From Bradyrhizobium sp. LHD-71 (lineage in GTDB: Bacteria > Pseudomonadota > Alphaproteobacteria > Rhizobiales > Xanthobacteraceae), in the NCBI RefSeq assembly GCF_031157255.1, contig NZ_JAVIFX010000019.1, positions 1 through 64,000 of the forward strand: 64,000 bases of DNA. Reading direction: 5' to 3'. The translations under genes were made by a program, and so were the position numbers. A model generated the notes under the pieces. The model was not told the origin of the DNA and ran no database searches. It saw only the letters and a program-made list of their open reading frames with translations. Within the stretch, counting starts at the first letter, position 1. Every line of letters begins with the position of its first letter. This document shows, piece by piece, positions 28,032-36,830 of the stretch.

Positions 28032-28203
28032 CTAGTGCTCCGTTTCCGAAGTTCGCATCACTTTGCCGCACACTCCACATGCGAACTTCGGAAACATAAG
28101 GAGCACTAGCAACTTTATGATTCTAGTGCGGTTTTTTTGAATTCGAAATTCCTGCGATGAGATTGCCGCGAGGTTGGCAGGAATTTCGAATTCACCGCAC
28201 TAG
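28032..28203. repeat. paired-hairpin palindromic element, variant with different stems
   Basis: Same plan, different sequence, inverted orientation. The first hairpin has feet CTAGTGCTCC and GGAGCACTAG and arms with GTTTCCGAAGTTCGCAT; linker is CAACTTTATGATT; the second has feet CTAGTGCGG and CCGCACTAG and arms with TTGAATTCGAAATTCCTGC. Bulges (ATAA and a run of T) lie in the linker-proximal arms. Both arms of each stem differ together from the common type. Confidence 0.92.
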
Positions 28204-28378
28204 TGTCGTGGATCAGAAATTCGCACCATCGTTGCCGCGAGTCCATCGTGCGAATTTCTGATCCATAAACGACACTAGAATCATCAACTTGCTAGTGTCC
28301 TGATCGAATCCGAAGTTCGATCCGAGATCGCTGCAAAGTATAGCGAACTTCGGATTTCGGGACACTGGTCTTGCGATT
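28200..28378. repeat. paired-hairpin palindromic element, copy 4, fused to the variant copy
   Basis: A common-type copy begins at the same CTAG (28200-28203) that ends the variant element, so the two form a four-hairpin array. The linker is AATCATCAACTTG. Hairpin 2 has small changes in loop and arm (GTTCGATCCGAGATCGC) and ends in a mutated foot ACACTGG. Confidence 0.93.
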
Positions 28379-28384
28379 GAAAAT

Positions 28385-28423
28385 ACGCGCAAGATCAGTG
28401 CGCATACTCGCACGCTTGCGCGT
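28385..28423. other. 9-bp hairpin after the palindromic array
   Basis: ACGCGCAAG (28385-28393) pairs perfectly with CTTGCGCGT (28415-28423) around a 21-nt loop. It lies past the pirin stop codon (28494), on the far side from the array. No T-run follows on either strand, so its role is unknown. The rest of the 27942-28493 gap is palindromic elements. Confidence 0.4.
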
Positions 28424-28493
28424 TCTGTCAAAGCGCGCAGGCACGCAAAAAACTAATCGAAAACACGCTTTTGCCTGATTGCGCGAGGTGTAG

Positions 28494-29414
28494 TTAGCGT
28501 TCCGGTAACGGGATGAACTCGGTCTCGTCGGGGACCCTGGCGAAACGGCCGGTCTTCCAGTCCTGTTTCGCCTGCTCGATCCTTTCCTGGCTCGAGGAGA
28601 CGAAATTCCACCAGATATGCCGTGGACCTTCGAGCGCGGCCCCGCCGAGGAACATCATGCGCGCAGTCTGGATCGCGCGCACGGTGATGCGATCGCCGGG
28701 ACGGAAGATCAGCAGCCGTGGAGCCTCGAATGTTTCGCCGGCGATATCGACCGAGCCCTCGACGAGATAGATCGCGCGCTCCTCATGGTCGGCGTCGAGC
28801 GGCGCGCTCATGCCAGCTGCGAGTGAGACTTCCACGTAGAACCAGTCGGACACCATCTCGACCGGCGATGACGCCCCAAAGGCCTTGCCCGCGATCACGC
28901 GCGCATTCAGGCCGTTGTCGGCGACGGTCGGCAGCCGATCCGCGGCATAGTGCTGGAACGACGGCGCGATCTCTTCCTTGCCTTTCGGCAGCGCGATCCA
29001 GCTTTGCAGACCCAGCATGTGCTGGCCGTCGCGGCGTGGCGCGTCCGGCGTGCGCTCCGAATGGGCAATGCCGCGTCCGGCCGTCATCAGGTTCATCGCG
29101 CCTGGCATGATCTCCTGGATGTGCCCCTCACTGTCGCGATGCATGATGCGGCCGTCGAACAGGTAGGTCACCGTCGCAAGGCCGATATGCGGATGTGGAC
29201 GCACGTCCATGCCGCGGCCGGCCAGAAACTGCACCGGACCAAAGTGATCGAAGAAGATGAACGGACCGACCATCTGTCGCTTGCCGTGCGGCAGCGCTCT
29301 GCGGACGCGAAAGCCGTCACCAAGGTCGCGGGTGCGCGGCACGATGACGAGGTCCAGCGCGTCGCAGGACTTCGCATCGCCGAGGACGGGATCAGCGGAA
29401 GGTTGCCAGCTCAT
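28494..29414 (-). CDS. pirin family protein
   Basis: This cupin-fold protein of 306 residues has the pirin signature with metal ligands in PHPHIGLATVTYLFDG (two His) and HSERTPDAPRRDGQ, and the later Glu. Bacterial pirins include quercetinases and regulators of central metabolism; the role here is unknown. The N-terminus MSWQPSADPVLGDAKSCDALDLVI resembles that of its close relatives. ATG 29414 is the start. It stands alone between the hairpin array and an SDR gene. Confidence 0.92.
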   Translation of the reverse strand: MSWQPSADPVLGDAKSCDALDLVIVPRTRDLGDGFRVRRALPHGKRQMVGPFIFFDHFGPVQFLAGRGMDVRPHPHIGLATVTYLFDGRIMHRDSEGHIQEIMPGAMNLMTAGRGIAHSERTPDAPRRDGQHMLGLQSWIALPKGKEEIAPSFQHYAADRLPTVADNGLNARVIAGKAFGASSPVEMVSDWFYVEVSLAAGMSAPLDADHEERAIYLVEGSVDIAGETFEAPRLLIFRPGDRITVRAIQTARMMFLGGAALEGPRHIWWNFVSSSQERIEQAKQDWKTGRFARVPDETEFIPLPER

Positions 29415-29504
29415 CGATTTACTCCGAGGTGGCCGGACATCGCCGTTCGAGAAGACGTCGCCATGCCCGGCCGTTCCCCTATTTAGGCGCTCACAGCGCC
29501 AAGA

Positions 29505-30422
29505 CTAGATCGCGTCCCAATTGAAGACGTCGGCCGAACGGTCGAGCGGATAGAACGACGACTTCATGGCCGGCATGCCGTGCTGGGCGAGCGATTCGAC
29601 CGTCCAGCCTTCGGCCCGGTGAACCGAGCGCAGCGGACGCGACTGGCTCATCAGGAAGACTTCGTTCATCCGCACCGCGAAGATCTGCCCGGTGACGTCC
29701 TTGGCTGCATCGCTGAGCAGATAGGCGGCCACCGGTGCGATCTTCTCCGGTCCCATTTGCTGAATCTTGGCGACCCGCGCCTGCTCTTCCGGCGTTTCGG
29801 TCGGGATCGTGCCGATCAAACGGCTCCAGGCGAACGGCGAGATGCAGTTGGAGCGCACGTTGAAGCGCTGCATGTCGAGCGCGATTGATTTCGACAGGCC
29901 GACGATGCCGAGCTTCGCCGCAGCGTAGTTCGCCTGGCCGAAATTGCCGACGAGGCCGGACGTCGAGGTGAAGTGCACGAACGAGCCGCTCTGCTGCTCA
30001 CGAAAGAGCCTTGCCGCCGCATGCGCCACATAGAACGATCCCATCAGGTGCACCTTGATCACCTGCTCGAATGCATCGACGCTCATGCGGTGGAAGATCG
30101 CATCGCGCAGGATGCCCGCGTTGTTGACGACGCCGTCGAGTCGCCCGAACTTGTCGACCGCCATCTGCACGATCTTGCTCGCCGGAATAGCCTCCGCAAC
30201 CGTTTCGAAATTTGCGACTGCGCTGCCGCCGCGCTTTGCGATCTCCTGCACCACCTCCTCGGCGGGCGCGGCGCTTTCACCGGAGCCGTCGGCAGCGACG
30301 CCGGGATCGTTGACGACCACCTTCGCGCCTTCAGCCGCGCACAGCAGCGCGATCTCACGGCCGATGCCGCGGCCGGCGCCGGTGACGATGATGACTTTTC
30401 CTTCGAGTGATTTGCCGGCCAT
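29505..30422 (-). CDS. SDR family oxidoreductase, (3R)-hydroxyacyl-CoA dehydrogenase-like
   Basis: The 305-residue protein has TGAGRGIGREIALLCA at the cofactor site, then VVNDPGVAADGSG, the insertion typical of the dehydrogenase unit of peroxisomal multifunctional enzyme 2. NNAGILRD, the Ser in HFTSTSGLVGNFG and YAAAKLG follow. A (3R)-hydroxyacyl-CoA dehydrogenase role in side-chain beta-oxidation is a reasonable inference. ATG 30422 is the start; the frame extends upstream to 30611 without support. Confidence 0.88.
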   Translation of the reverse strand: MAGKSLEGKVIIVTGAGRGIGREIALLCAAEGAKVVVNDPGVAADGSGESAAPAEEVVQEIAKRGGSAVANFETVAEAIPASKIVQMAVDKFGRLDGVVNNAGILRDAIFHRMSVDAFEQVIKVHLMGSFYVAHAAARLFREQQSGSFVHFTSTSGLVGNFGQANYAAAKLGIVGLSKSIALDMQRFNVRSNCISPFAWSRLIGTIPTETPEEQARVAKIQQMGPEKIAPVAAYLLSDAAKDVTGQIFAVRMNEVFLMSQSRPLRSVHRAEGWTVESLAQHGMPAMKSSFYPLDRSADVFNWDAI

Positions 30423-30659
30423 GTGTTCTTCGTCCTGTTTTTGAGTGTCTTGCTCGTCCAGCTCCGGCAACACTTGCCTGCTGGCCCACACGCCTATTGA
30501 CCGGCTCCCGGCGCTTCGCGCAACGCGAACTTTCTGCGGAAATTCACCCTTTTGTTTCAATGGCATGACACGCCTTGACGTCGTTATTGCGGCGCACCAT
30601 ATCTCGCTCATCTAGGGATTCGACGCCTCCTCGAGGGTTGACTGCGAGGAGCATGACGA

Positions 30660-31304
30660 ATGAGTGATCTTCAGCCGACCGTGCGCTCACATTCGCGCCC
30701 GGCGGGTGCCGTGCGCGTCTTGAGGGCGAGTGAGTTACCGCTTCTGCGCAACCATCTTCTTCGGCTTGACTCGGCGAGTCGGCGCGACCGCTTCAATGGC
30801 GGCGTCGATGACGATTTCCTGGACAAGTACGCGTCCGGATGCGCCGACGAAGGCGTCATCGTCATCGGCTACATTGAAGGCGGTGAGGTCCGCGCTGCGG
30901 CCGAATTGCATGAGCCGAAACGTTCGGACGAAATCATGCCCGAGGTCGCTTTCAGCGTCGAACAGCATCTGCGCCGCAAGGGTGTCGGCAGCGTGTTGTT
31001 CAAGGCGCTGGTGGCTGAAGCCAAGCGCAGCGGGTATCGCCGGCTGCGCGTCACCACCGGCGCGCAGAATGATGCCATGCGCGCATTGGCGCGCAAGTTT
31101 GGCACCAGGCTCGATTTTCATCACGGCGAACTGTCAGGCACGATCGATCTTGCCGACGTGAAGCTTGCCAAGATCGAAGTGCCGCAGCTCAAGGTCAGCC
31201 GCGACCTGATGCAGGCCATGGTCGGATTCAATCAGGCCTTCTGGAATCCGCTGCTGCGGATGTACGGCGTGATCCCTGCGCCGAAGGAGCGCGAGAGGGC
31301 GTAA
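30660..31304 (+). CDS. GNAT family N-acetyltransferase
   Basis: This 214-residue protein has a GNAT fold with the acetyl-CoA loop QHLRRKGVGSVLFKALVAEAK (about 102-122, beta4-alpha3). The substrate is unknown. ATG 30660 follows GCGAGGAGC. It is divergent from the SDR gene across 237 bp and convergent with the TRAP transporter operon, ending 8 bp from dctM. The C-terminal 60 residues beyond the GNAT fold have no motif I recognise. Confidence 0.82.
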   Translation: MSDLQPTVRSHSRPAGAVRVLRASELPLLRNHLLRLDSASRRDRFNGGVDDDFLDKYASGCADEGVIVIGYIEGGEVRAAAELHEPKRSDEIMPEVAFSVEQHLRRKGVGSVLFKALVAEAKRSGYRRLRVTTGAQNDAMRALARKFGTRLDFHHGELSGTIDLADVKLAKIEVPQLKVSRDLMQAMVGFNQAFWNPLLRMYGVIPAPKERERA

Positions 31305-31311
31305 AGGGCGG

Positions 31312-32574
31312 CTAGCCCTTGACGAATGACATCGCGATCCATGGCTGCCAGACGACGAGCACGAGGCACAGCAGCAGCAGCAGGATGAATGGGATCGCCG
31401 CACGGCAAAGCAGGCCGAAATTCTGCTTGAACGCACTCATCGCCACGATCAGGTTGAGCCCGACCGGCGGCGTCAGGTAGCCGATCTCAAGATTGAGAAT
31501 CATGATCAGCCCGAACAGCACCTTGTCGTAGCCATAGGCGCCTGCGACCGGCGCGAGCAGCGGCGCAAGGATCAGGATCGCTTCCCCCGTGGTCATCAGG
31601 CAACCGACCAGCAGCAGCAGGAGGTTCACCAGCAGCATGAAGGTCAGCGGGCTGGTGACGTAGCCCTGCATGAACTCGACCAGCGCCTGCGGCGCGCGAT
31701 GCTCGGTGAGAATGATATTCAGGCTCAGGGCGACGGCAAGCACGGGGAACAACGAGCCGCCGAGCTTGGAGGTCTCCAGCACCACGCCGTAGAAATCGCT
31801 GAGTTTCAACTCCCGATGGATAAGAACCTCGACGAGGATCGCATAGCAGAGCGCAACCGCGGCGGCCTCGGTTGCGGTGAAGTAACCGCTGTAGATGCCA
31901 CCAAGCAGAATCACCGGCAGCAGCGCGGCCCAGATTCCTTTCTTGAAGGCATCCCAAAGTTCGGCAAGGTTGAAGCGCTGGGTGGGAATGTGCCGGTTGA
32001 CGAAAACTGCGTAGGTCGACAGCACGACGGTGATCAGAATTCCGGGTCCGAAGCCGGCGGCGAACAAGTCGGTGACGCTGGTCTCCGTCACCAGCGCATA
32101 GATGATCATCGGAATCGACGGTGGAATGATGATGCCCAGGGTGCCGCCGGACATGATCGCGCCGAGCGTGAATTTCAGGTCGTAACCGGCCTGCCGCATC
32201 GCCGGATACATCACCGACCCGATCGCGAGCATGGTGACGATCGACGAGCCGGAGATCGCAGCGAACACGGCGCAGGACAGGATGCAGGCCACCGCCAGGC
32301 CGCCGGGCAGCGGCTTGGTGATCGCCGCGAGAATCCGGATCAGTCGCTGCGCAATCGAGCCGCGCGTCATGACGTTGCCGCAGAGGATGAAAAGCGGAAT
32401 CGACAGGATCACTTCCTTGTCAAGGCCGACCCACATGTCCTCGATAATGAAGTCGAGCCTGCCTTGGCCCCATTTCAGGTGAACGACCGCGGCGATGGCC
32501 AGCAGGATGACCAATAGCGGTTGTCGCAGCGCCAGCAGCAGGAAGATCAGCCCGACGATGAGGAAGGCCGTCAT
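31312..32574 (-). CDS. dctM: TRAP transporter large permease subunit
   Basis: DctM forms the transport channel of a tripartite ATP-independent periplasmic transporter driven by the sodium or proton gradient. The 420-residue protein has about 11-12 membrane segments and family motifs IPLFILCGNVMTRGSIAQRL and GGTLGIIIPPSIPMIIYAL. ATG 32574 overlaps the dctQ stop (ATGA), which fixes the start; an open frame upstream to 33063 is inside dctQ. Confidence 0.95.
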   Translation of the reverse strand: MTAFLIVGLIFLLLALRQPLLVILLAIAAVVHLKWGQGRLDFIIEDMWVGLDKEVILSIPLFILCGNVMTRGSIAQRLIRILAAITKPLPGGLAVACILSCAVFAAISGSSIVTMLAIGSVMYPAMRQAGYDLKFTLGAIMSGGTLGIIIPPSIPMIIYALVTETSVTDLFAAGFGPGILITVVLSTYAVFVNRHIPTQRFNLAELWDAFKKGIWAALLPVILLGGIYSGYFTATEAAAVALCYAILVEVLIHRELKLSDFYGVVLETSKLGGSLFPVLAVALSLNIILTEHRAPQALVEFMQGYVTSPLTFMLLVNLLLLLVGCLMTTGEAILILAPLLAPVAGAYGYDKVLFGLIMILNLEIGYLTPPVGLNLIVAMSAFKQNFGLLCRAAIPFILLLLLCLVLVVWQPWIAMSFVKG

Positions 32575-33143
32575 TCCTGAAACTCCGGCGGCTGCGGCCT
32601 GATCGCCGGCCATGCCGCGAACATGAAGTAGCGTCCGGCCGCCGAGAGGAAGCCGATCGGGATGGCGAGCTGGATCGGCCAGACGCTCCAGTCGAGCACC
32701 GGCGCGCGCAGGTCGGTCGCCATCGACGACTGGACGAAGACCCAGGCGTAGTAGGCGGTGCCGACGAGGAAAAGCCCGGTGATCACGTCGGCGAGGCGAT
32801 TGAACCAGGGCTCCCAGCGAGCCGGGATCCACCCGAAACCGACACGCGGGACCAGATGGCTGGCCGTTGCGGTGGCGATGCCGATGCCGGCGAAGGATCC
32901 GATCACCAACGCAAAGATCGAGAGTTTTTGCGAGGCAAAGATCCCGGTTGCGGTGGCGGGAAAGCCGAGCATGCGCAACGACGGCCCCAGCACCTCGCGG
33001 CCGAGCACGTCGAGCAGGAGGATGATCGCAATGAACGAGAACGCGGCGACCGCGATCCAGCACTCGATCCGGTGCCAGAGGTCGACGACGGCCTGTGCGC
33101 GCGGAGCGGACCGTGCATGAGCTGGATCAACACTGCTTTGCAT
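32571..33143 (-). CDS. dctQ: TRAP transporter small permease subunit
   Basis: The 190-residue protein has the four membrane segments of DctQ (about 28-50, 68-90, 110-132, 150-170) and the family's WHRIECWIAVAAFSFI start. It pairs with DctM to form the membrane part. It lies 35 bp downstream of dctP and overlaps dctM by 4 bp, so the operon order is dctP-dctQ-dctM. Confidence 0.9.
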   Translation of the reverse strand: MQSSVDPAHARSAPRAQAVVDLWHRIECWIAVAAFSFIAIILLLDVLGREVLGPSLRMLGFPATATGIFASQKLSIFALVIGSFAGIGIATATASHLVPRVGFGWIPARWEPWFNRLADVITGLFLVGTAYYAWVFVQSSMATDLRAPVLDWSVWPIQLAIPIGFLSAAGRYFMFAAWPAIRPQPPEFQE

Positions 33144-33178
33144 TGGCGCCGGCGCCCCCTCGCAATCCGCGCCCGCCC

Positions 33179-34213
33179 TTAGCTTCGCTTCTCGCAGACC
33201 TTTCGTCCGGCTTCCATCTGCTTGAAGAAGCGCTCGCCGTCAGCGCCGAGCTCCTTGACCATCGTCGGCCAGGCCGGCTGCAGCGCCTTGCGCCATTCGT
33301 CGCGCTGGGCGGGCGTCACCTCGACAACCGTCCCGCCGCCCTTGACGTGCATCTCGCGCAGCGTTGCCTCGAAGCCGCGGATCTCCTTGCGCAGCTGATC
33401 GGCCGACCGGCGGGCGACGGCGCGATCCAGCGCCTCGCGCAGATCCTTCGGCAAGCCGTCATATTTGGCCTTGTTCATCATGATGATGCCCGGCGCGTCG
33501 GAGAGTTCGACGCGAGTCAGCACCGGCGCGACCTTGCTCAGCCCGGAAGGCAGATAGAAGGTGACGACGCTCGTCTGCACATCGACCAGCCCGGTCTGGA
33601 AGGCGGACGCGATTTCGGTGATGCCGATCGCGTTCGGATTGGCGCCGAGCGCCGTCCATGTCGCCGCGGATACCTTGTTGGACGCGGAGGCGGCCTTCAG
33701 GCCGGCGACATCCTTCGGCGAGATAAATGGCCGCTTGCCGATCACGTCGGCGGTCCCGACCTCGGTCCAGCCGAGAAACTTGACGCCCTTCTTCGCCAGC
33801 GCGTCGCTCACGGCCTTGGTCATATGGTTGTCGATGGTGCAGTCCTGCTCCTCGACGTCCTTGAAATAGAAGGGCATGCCGAGCAGCGAGATCTCCGGGG
33901 TCAAAAGCGCGACGGCGCCGCTGGAAAAGCCGCCCATGTCGATCCGGCCGCGCGCGATCTGCTGGGCCGTGTCCTGCTCGTTGCCGAGCTGAGCGGCAAT
34001 GAACTGCTCGATCTTCAGCCCGCCCTTGCTTTCCTCGTCGACGTCCTTGGCGAAGCGCTCGAGTTGCATGACCCACGGGGTCTTCGCCGGTGCGCCGGTC
34101 GTGTAGCGCAGTTCGAGAGGTTTCTTGTCTTGCGCCAAAACACCTGTCGCGCCTAGGGCGGCGAGCGCGGCGCCCGCGACAGCCAGACACGTCAGCTTGC
34201 AAAGCGTCTGCAT
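33179..34213 (-). CDS. dctP: TRAP transporter substrate-binding protein DctP
   Basis: The periplasmic binding protein of 344 residues has a Sec signal peptide (MQTLCKLTCLAVAGAALAAL, cleavage likely after VLAQ/LAQ near residue 28). It then shows DctP-family motifs, for example LELRYTTGAPAKTPWVMQL and the substrate-carboxylate Arg region ISPKDVAGLKAA. The ligand is unknown; most DctP proteins bind organic acids. ATG 34213 follows GGGAGG. A 247-bp gap upstream with no clear gene holds the promoter. Confidence 0.93.
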   Translation of the reverse strand: MQTLCKLTCLAVAGAALAALGATGVLAQDKKPLELRYTTGAPAKTPWVMQLERFAKDVDEESKGGLKIEQFIAAQLGNEQDTAQQIARGRIDMGGFSSGAVALLTPEISLLGMPFYFKDVEEQDCTIDNHMTKAVSDALAKKGVKFLGWTEVGTADVIGKRPFISPKDVAGLKAASASNKVSAATWTALGANPNAIGITEIASAFQTGLVDVQTSVVTFYLPSGLSKVAPVLTRVELSDAPGIIMMNKAKYDGLPKDLREALDRAVARRSADQLRKEIRGFEATLREMHVKGGGTVVEVTPAQRDEWRKALQPAWPTMVKELGADGERFFKQMEAGRKVCEKRS

Positions 34214-34460
34214 CTCAAGACCTCCCGAAAGACATGTGTTCTCGGCGCTCCGCTTGTTTTTGTGTGCGCCGGTTGTTTGGCTGACTATGAGAATAATTGA
34301 TCGAAGATGCAACGGGGACGAAGGCTCGCATTCATTCCGCAGTGCACGCGAAGTGGGTCGACAGATTGGTTTGGCGGACGCGCGGGAGAGCATGCATCCT
34401 TCTGCGCACGTCCGGTCCGAACTGGCGCGTGCGAAGCGGGGCCGATGCGTCGGCGGCCAG

Positions 34461-35663
34461 TCAGCCGAGCAGAAGCGGGAGCTGACGCGGGCCGCGAACG
34501 GTGCCTTCCGACCAGGTCACGGTGCCGGCCGGGTCGAGACTGAATTCCGGAATCCGCTTCAGCCATTCCTCAAGAGCGACCGTCATCTCCATCCGAGCGA
34601 GATTCGAGCCGATGCAGCGATGAATGCCGAGACCGAACGCGGCGTGCCGGTTCTCTTTCCGGTCGATGATCACCTTGTCGGCGTCCGGGAACATCGCCGG
34701 ATCACGGTTCGCCGCGGGGAAGGACAGCAGCACCATGTTGCCCGGCTTCACCGGGCATCCGCTCACCGTTGCCTCCTTCATCACTTCGCGCGCCATCGTC
34801 ACCGGTGAGTAGGCACGCAGGAATTCCTCGATGGCGAACGGCATGATCTGCGGTTCGGCCACCAGGCGCCTGCGGTCGGACGGTGTTTTCGCCAGGTGCC
34901 AGAGCGAGGAGCCGATCGCGCTCCATGTGGTGTCGATGCCGGCGATCAACAGCAGCCGCAGCGATCCCAGCACATGCGGGTCCGACAGCGGCTGGCCGTC
35001 GGGGCCCTTGGCGCGGGTCAGGTCGGAGATCAGGTCGTCCTTCGGCTGCTTGCGACGGTCGGCGACATGTTCGGCGAAATAGGCGCCCATCTCCTGCACC
35101 GCCTGCACCAGGATCGCATCGTTGGTGATGCCGAGTTCGAGGATTTCATGGATCCACTTGATGAAAAGCTCGCCGTCCTTCTCCGGAATGCCCAGCATGT
35201 GCGCGATCGCCCGCACCGGAACATGCTTGGTGTATTGCGCGGCGGCGTCGCACCTGTCGTTCTTGATGAACTCGTCGATCAGCTCATTGCAGATCGCGCG
35301 CACCCGCGGCTCGAGCCTCTTCATGGCGCCGGGCGTGAACGGCGGAAGCAGAAGCTGCTTGGCAGGCTTGTGGTGCGGCGGATCGGAGGTGATCGGCGGC
35401 GCCGGCGGCTGCGTGATCTCGGGGCGCACGTTACGCACCACGACGCGACGCGAGGAGAAGGTCTCGGTGTCGTACGCGATCTGCTTCACCGCTTCGTAGG
35501 TGGTCGGCAGATAGACGCCGAGAAAGCGGTTCGTATGCACGACCGGACACTTGCCGCGCAGCTCGTCCCAGATCGGAAACGGATCTTCCGTCCACTGCGG
35601 ATCAGTGTGGTCGAAGTCGTTGACCCAGTCGGTTACCGGAACATGCTTGACATGCTCGTTCAT
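34461..35663 (-). CDS. cytochrome P450
   Basis: A soluble bacterial P450 of 400 residues. The I-helix oxygen-activation motif is AGIDTTWS, the K-helix ExxR is in EEFLRAYSPV, and the haem-binding loop is FGLGIHRCIGSNLARME with the axial Cys. The ferredoxin gene 107 bp upstream is the obvious electron donor; a reductase is not in the window. Substrate is unknown. ATG 35663 is the start. Confidence 0.95.
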   Translation of the reverse strand: MNEHVKHVPVTDWVNDFDHTDPQWTEDPFPIWDELRGKCPVVHTNRFLGVYLPTTYEAVKQIAYDTETFSSRRVVVRNVRPEITQPPAPPITSDPPHHKPAKQLLLPPFTPGAMKRLEPRVRAICNELIDEFIKNDRCDAAAQYTKHVPVRAIAHMLGIPEKDGELFIKWIHEILELGITNDAILVQAVQEMGAYFAEHVADRRKQPKDDLISDLTRAKGPDGQPLSDPHVLGSLRLLLIAGIDTTWSAIGSSLWHLAKTPSDRRRLVAEPQIMPFAIEEFLRAYSPVTMAREVMKEATVSGCPVKPGNMVLLSFPAANRDPAMFPDADKVIIDRKENRHAAFGLGIHRCIGSNLARMEMTVALEEWLKRIPEFSLDPAGTVTWSEGTVRGPRQLPLLLG

Positions 35664-35770
35664 GAACCTCTCCTGATCTCCAGCGTGGCCGGCGGTTCTG
35701 ATCCAGAGCCGGTGCCCATCTGCCTCTCGACAGTGCGCTGCCCGGCGCATTGTTTCGATGACGTGGGCGC

Positions 35771-35974
35771 TTACTCTTCGCTGATTTCGATTGCCAATTC
35801 CGGACAGTTCGACTGGGCGAGATAGGCCTTGTCGACCAGGGCTTCCGGCACAGTGCCGTCGCCCATTTCATGGGCGTTGCCGAATTCGTCGAGCTCGAAC
35901 AGCTCGGGGGCAAGCGACTTGCAGCGGCTATGGCCCTGGCATTTGTCCGGGTCGACGCGCAACCGGATAGGCAT
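35771..35974 (-). CDS. ferredoxin, P450-associated [3Fe-4S] type
   Basis: This 67-residue ferredoxin has Cys12, His15, Cys18 (CQGHSRC) and Cys57 in SNCPELAI, i.e. the second cluster Cys is replaced by His. That pattern is typical of small ferredoxins encoded next to P450 genes that carry a [3Fe-4S] cluster. ATG 35974 has GGGAGG upstream; an in-frame upstream extension to 36007 is unlikely. It is the first gene of the P450 unit, divergent from the TetR gene. Confidence 0.93.
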   Translation of the reverse strand: MPIRLRVDPDKCQGHSRCKSLAPELFELDEFGNAHEMGDGTVPEALVDKAYLAQSNCPELAIEISEE

Positions 35975-36105
35975 CGGCAAACCTCCCTCGCATGTCGCAG
36001 AACCCATCTTGCGCGGGCCGAAGCCGTCGCGCGCAGATGGACGAGCGCTGGGCCGCGTTTCGCCGCGGCGCCGTTGTTCTTGTTGGAAACAGTAGTCCCG
36101 GCTAT

Positions 36106-36125
36106 ATTATAGTTGTCAATATAAT
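36106..36125. promoter_or_regulatory. operator-like inverted repeat between ferredoxin and TetR genes
   Basis: A 20-bp AT-rich imperfect palindrome, ATTATA-N8-TATAAT, pairs at seven of ten positions per arm and stands out in GC-rich DNA. It lies 25 bp upstream of the TetR start and 132 bp from the ferredoxin start. The likely reader is the TetR protein, controlling both directions. This is inference from position and symmetry. Confidence 0.5.
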
Positions 36126-36149
36126 TTTGGTGATGAGTCTTTGACCGAG

Positions 36150-36830
36150 ATGTCGCACGCCGCCGATTGGCCGCTTGTGCAGGATTTGCCCGGCATTTTA
36201 CCGACGCGGCAGCGGCGCAGTCAGGAGACGACGGTTGCGCTTTTGGAGGCTGGCGCCGAGTTGCTGCGCGACTGCGCGTTCCATGAACTCTCGATCGATG
36301 AATTGTGCAGCCGCGTCGGCGTCACCGTCGGCGCGTTCTACGGCCGGTTCGAGAGCAAGGATGCATTCTTCGCCGCGCTGATGTCGCTTGCCGCGCGGCG
36401 CTGCCTGGCGGCGATCGACGAGGCGGTGGCAAAGGACGATCGCCTGCAGGCAAGCCTTCAGGCCGCATGCCGCGACGTGGTCGCCGTGGTGACCGACGTG
36501 GTTCGTCGGAATGAAGGGGTGTTGCGCGCCGCCATGCAATACAAGGCGGTGCAGCCGGCACGATGGATCACCGTGCGCGATACCGGCAGCGGCATTATCG
36601 AACGCTCCACGCTGCTGCTGCTTGCGCGGATGGGTCGCGGTCGAAAGGCCGCGAAGACGCGAACCATCGGCTTTGCCTTCCAGATGGTGTTCGGGACGCT
36701 GATCAATGCGGTGCTGAACAAGCCGAGGCTCGTCGGCCTGCATGACAAGGAGATGGTCGACCGGCTGGCGCTGGCGATGTTCCTGCAACTCGACCACGAG
36801 GCACGCGGCCGGAAGAAGACTTCGCGCTAG
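36150..36830 (+). CDS. TetR/AcrR family transcriptional regulator
   Basis: The 226-residue protein has an N-terminal TetR helix-turn-helix (about residues 24-66: LSIDELCSRVGVTVGAFYGRF) and an all-helical ligand domain. It probably represses the divergent ferredoxin-P450 genes and responds to a P450 substrate-like molecule. ATG 36150 is chosen; a TTG three codons upstream is possible. The TAG stop codon at 36828-36830 is part of the CTAG foot of the palindromic element. Confidence 0.9.
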   Translation: MSHAADWPLVQDLPGILPTRQRRSQETTVALLEAGAELLRDCAFHELSIDELCSRVGVTVGAFYGRFESKDAFFAALMSLAARRCLAAIDEAVAKDDRLQASLQAACRDVVAVVTDVVRRNEGVLRAAMQYKAVQPARWITVRDTGSGIIERSTLLLLARMGRGRKAAKTRTIGFAFQMVFGTLINAVLNKPRLVGLHDKEMVDRLALAMFLQLDHEARGRKKTSR

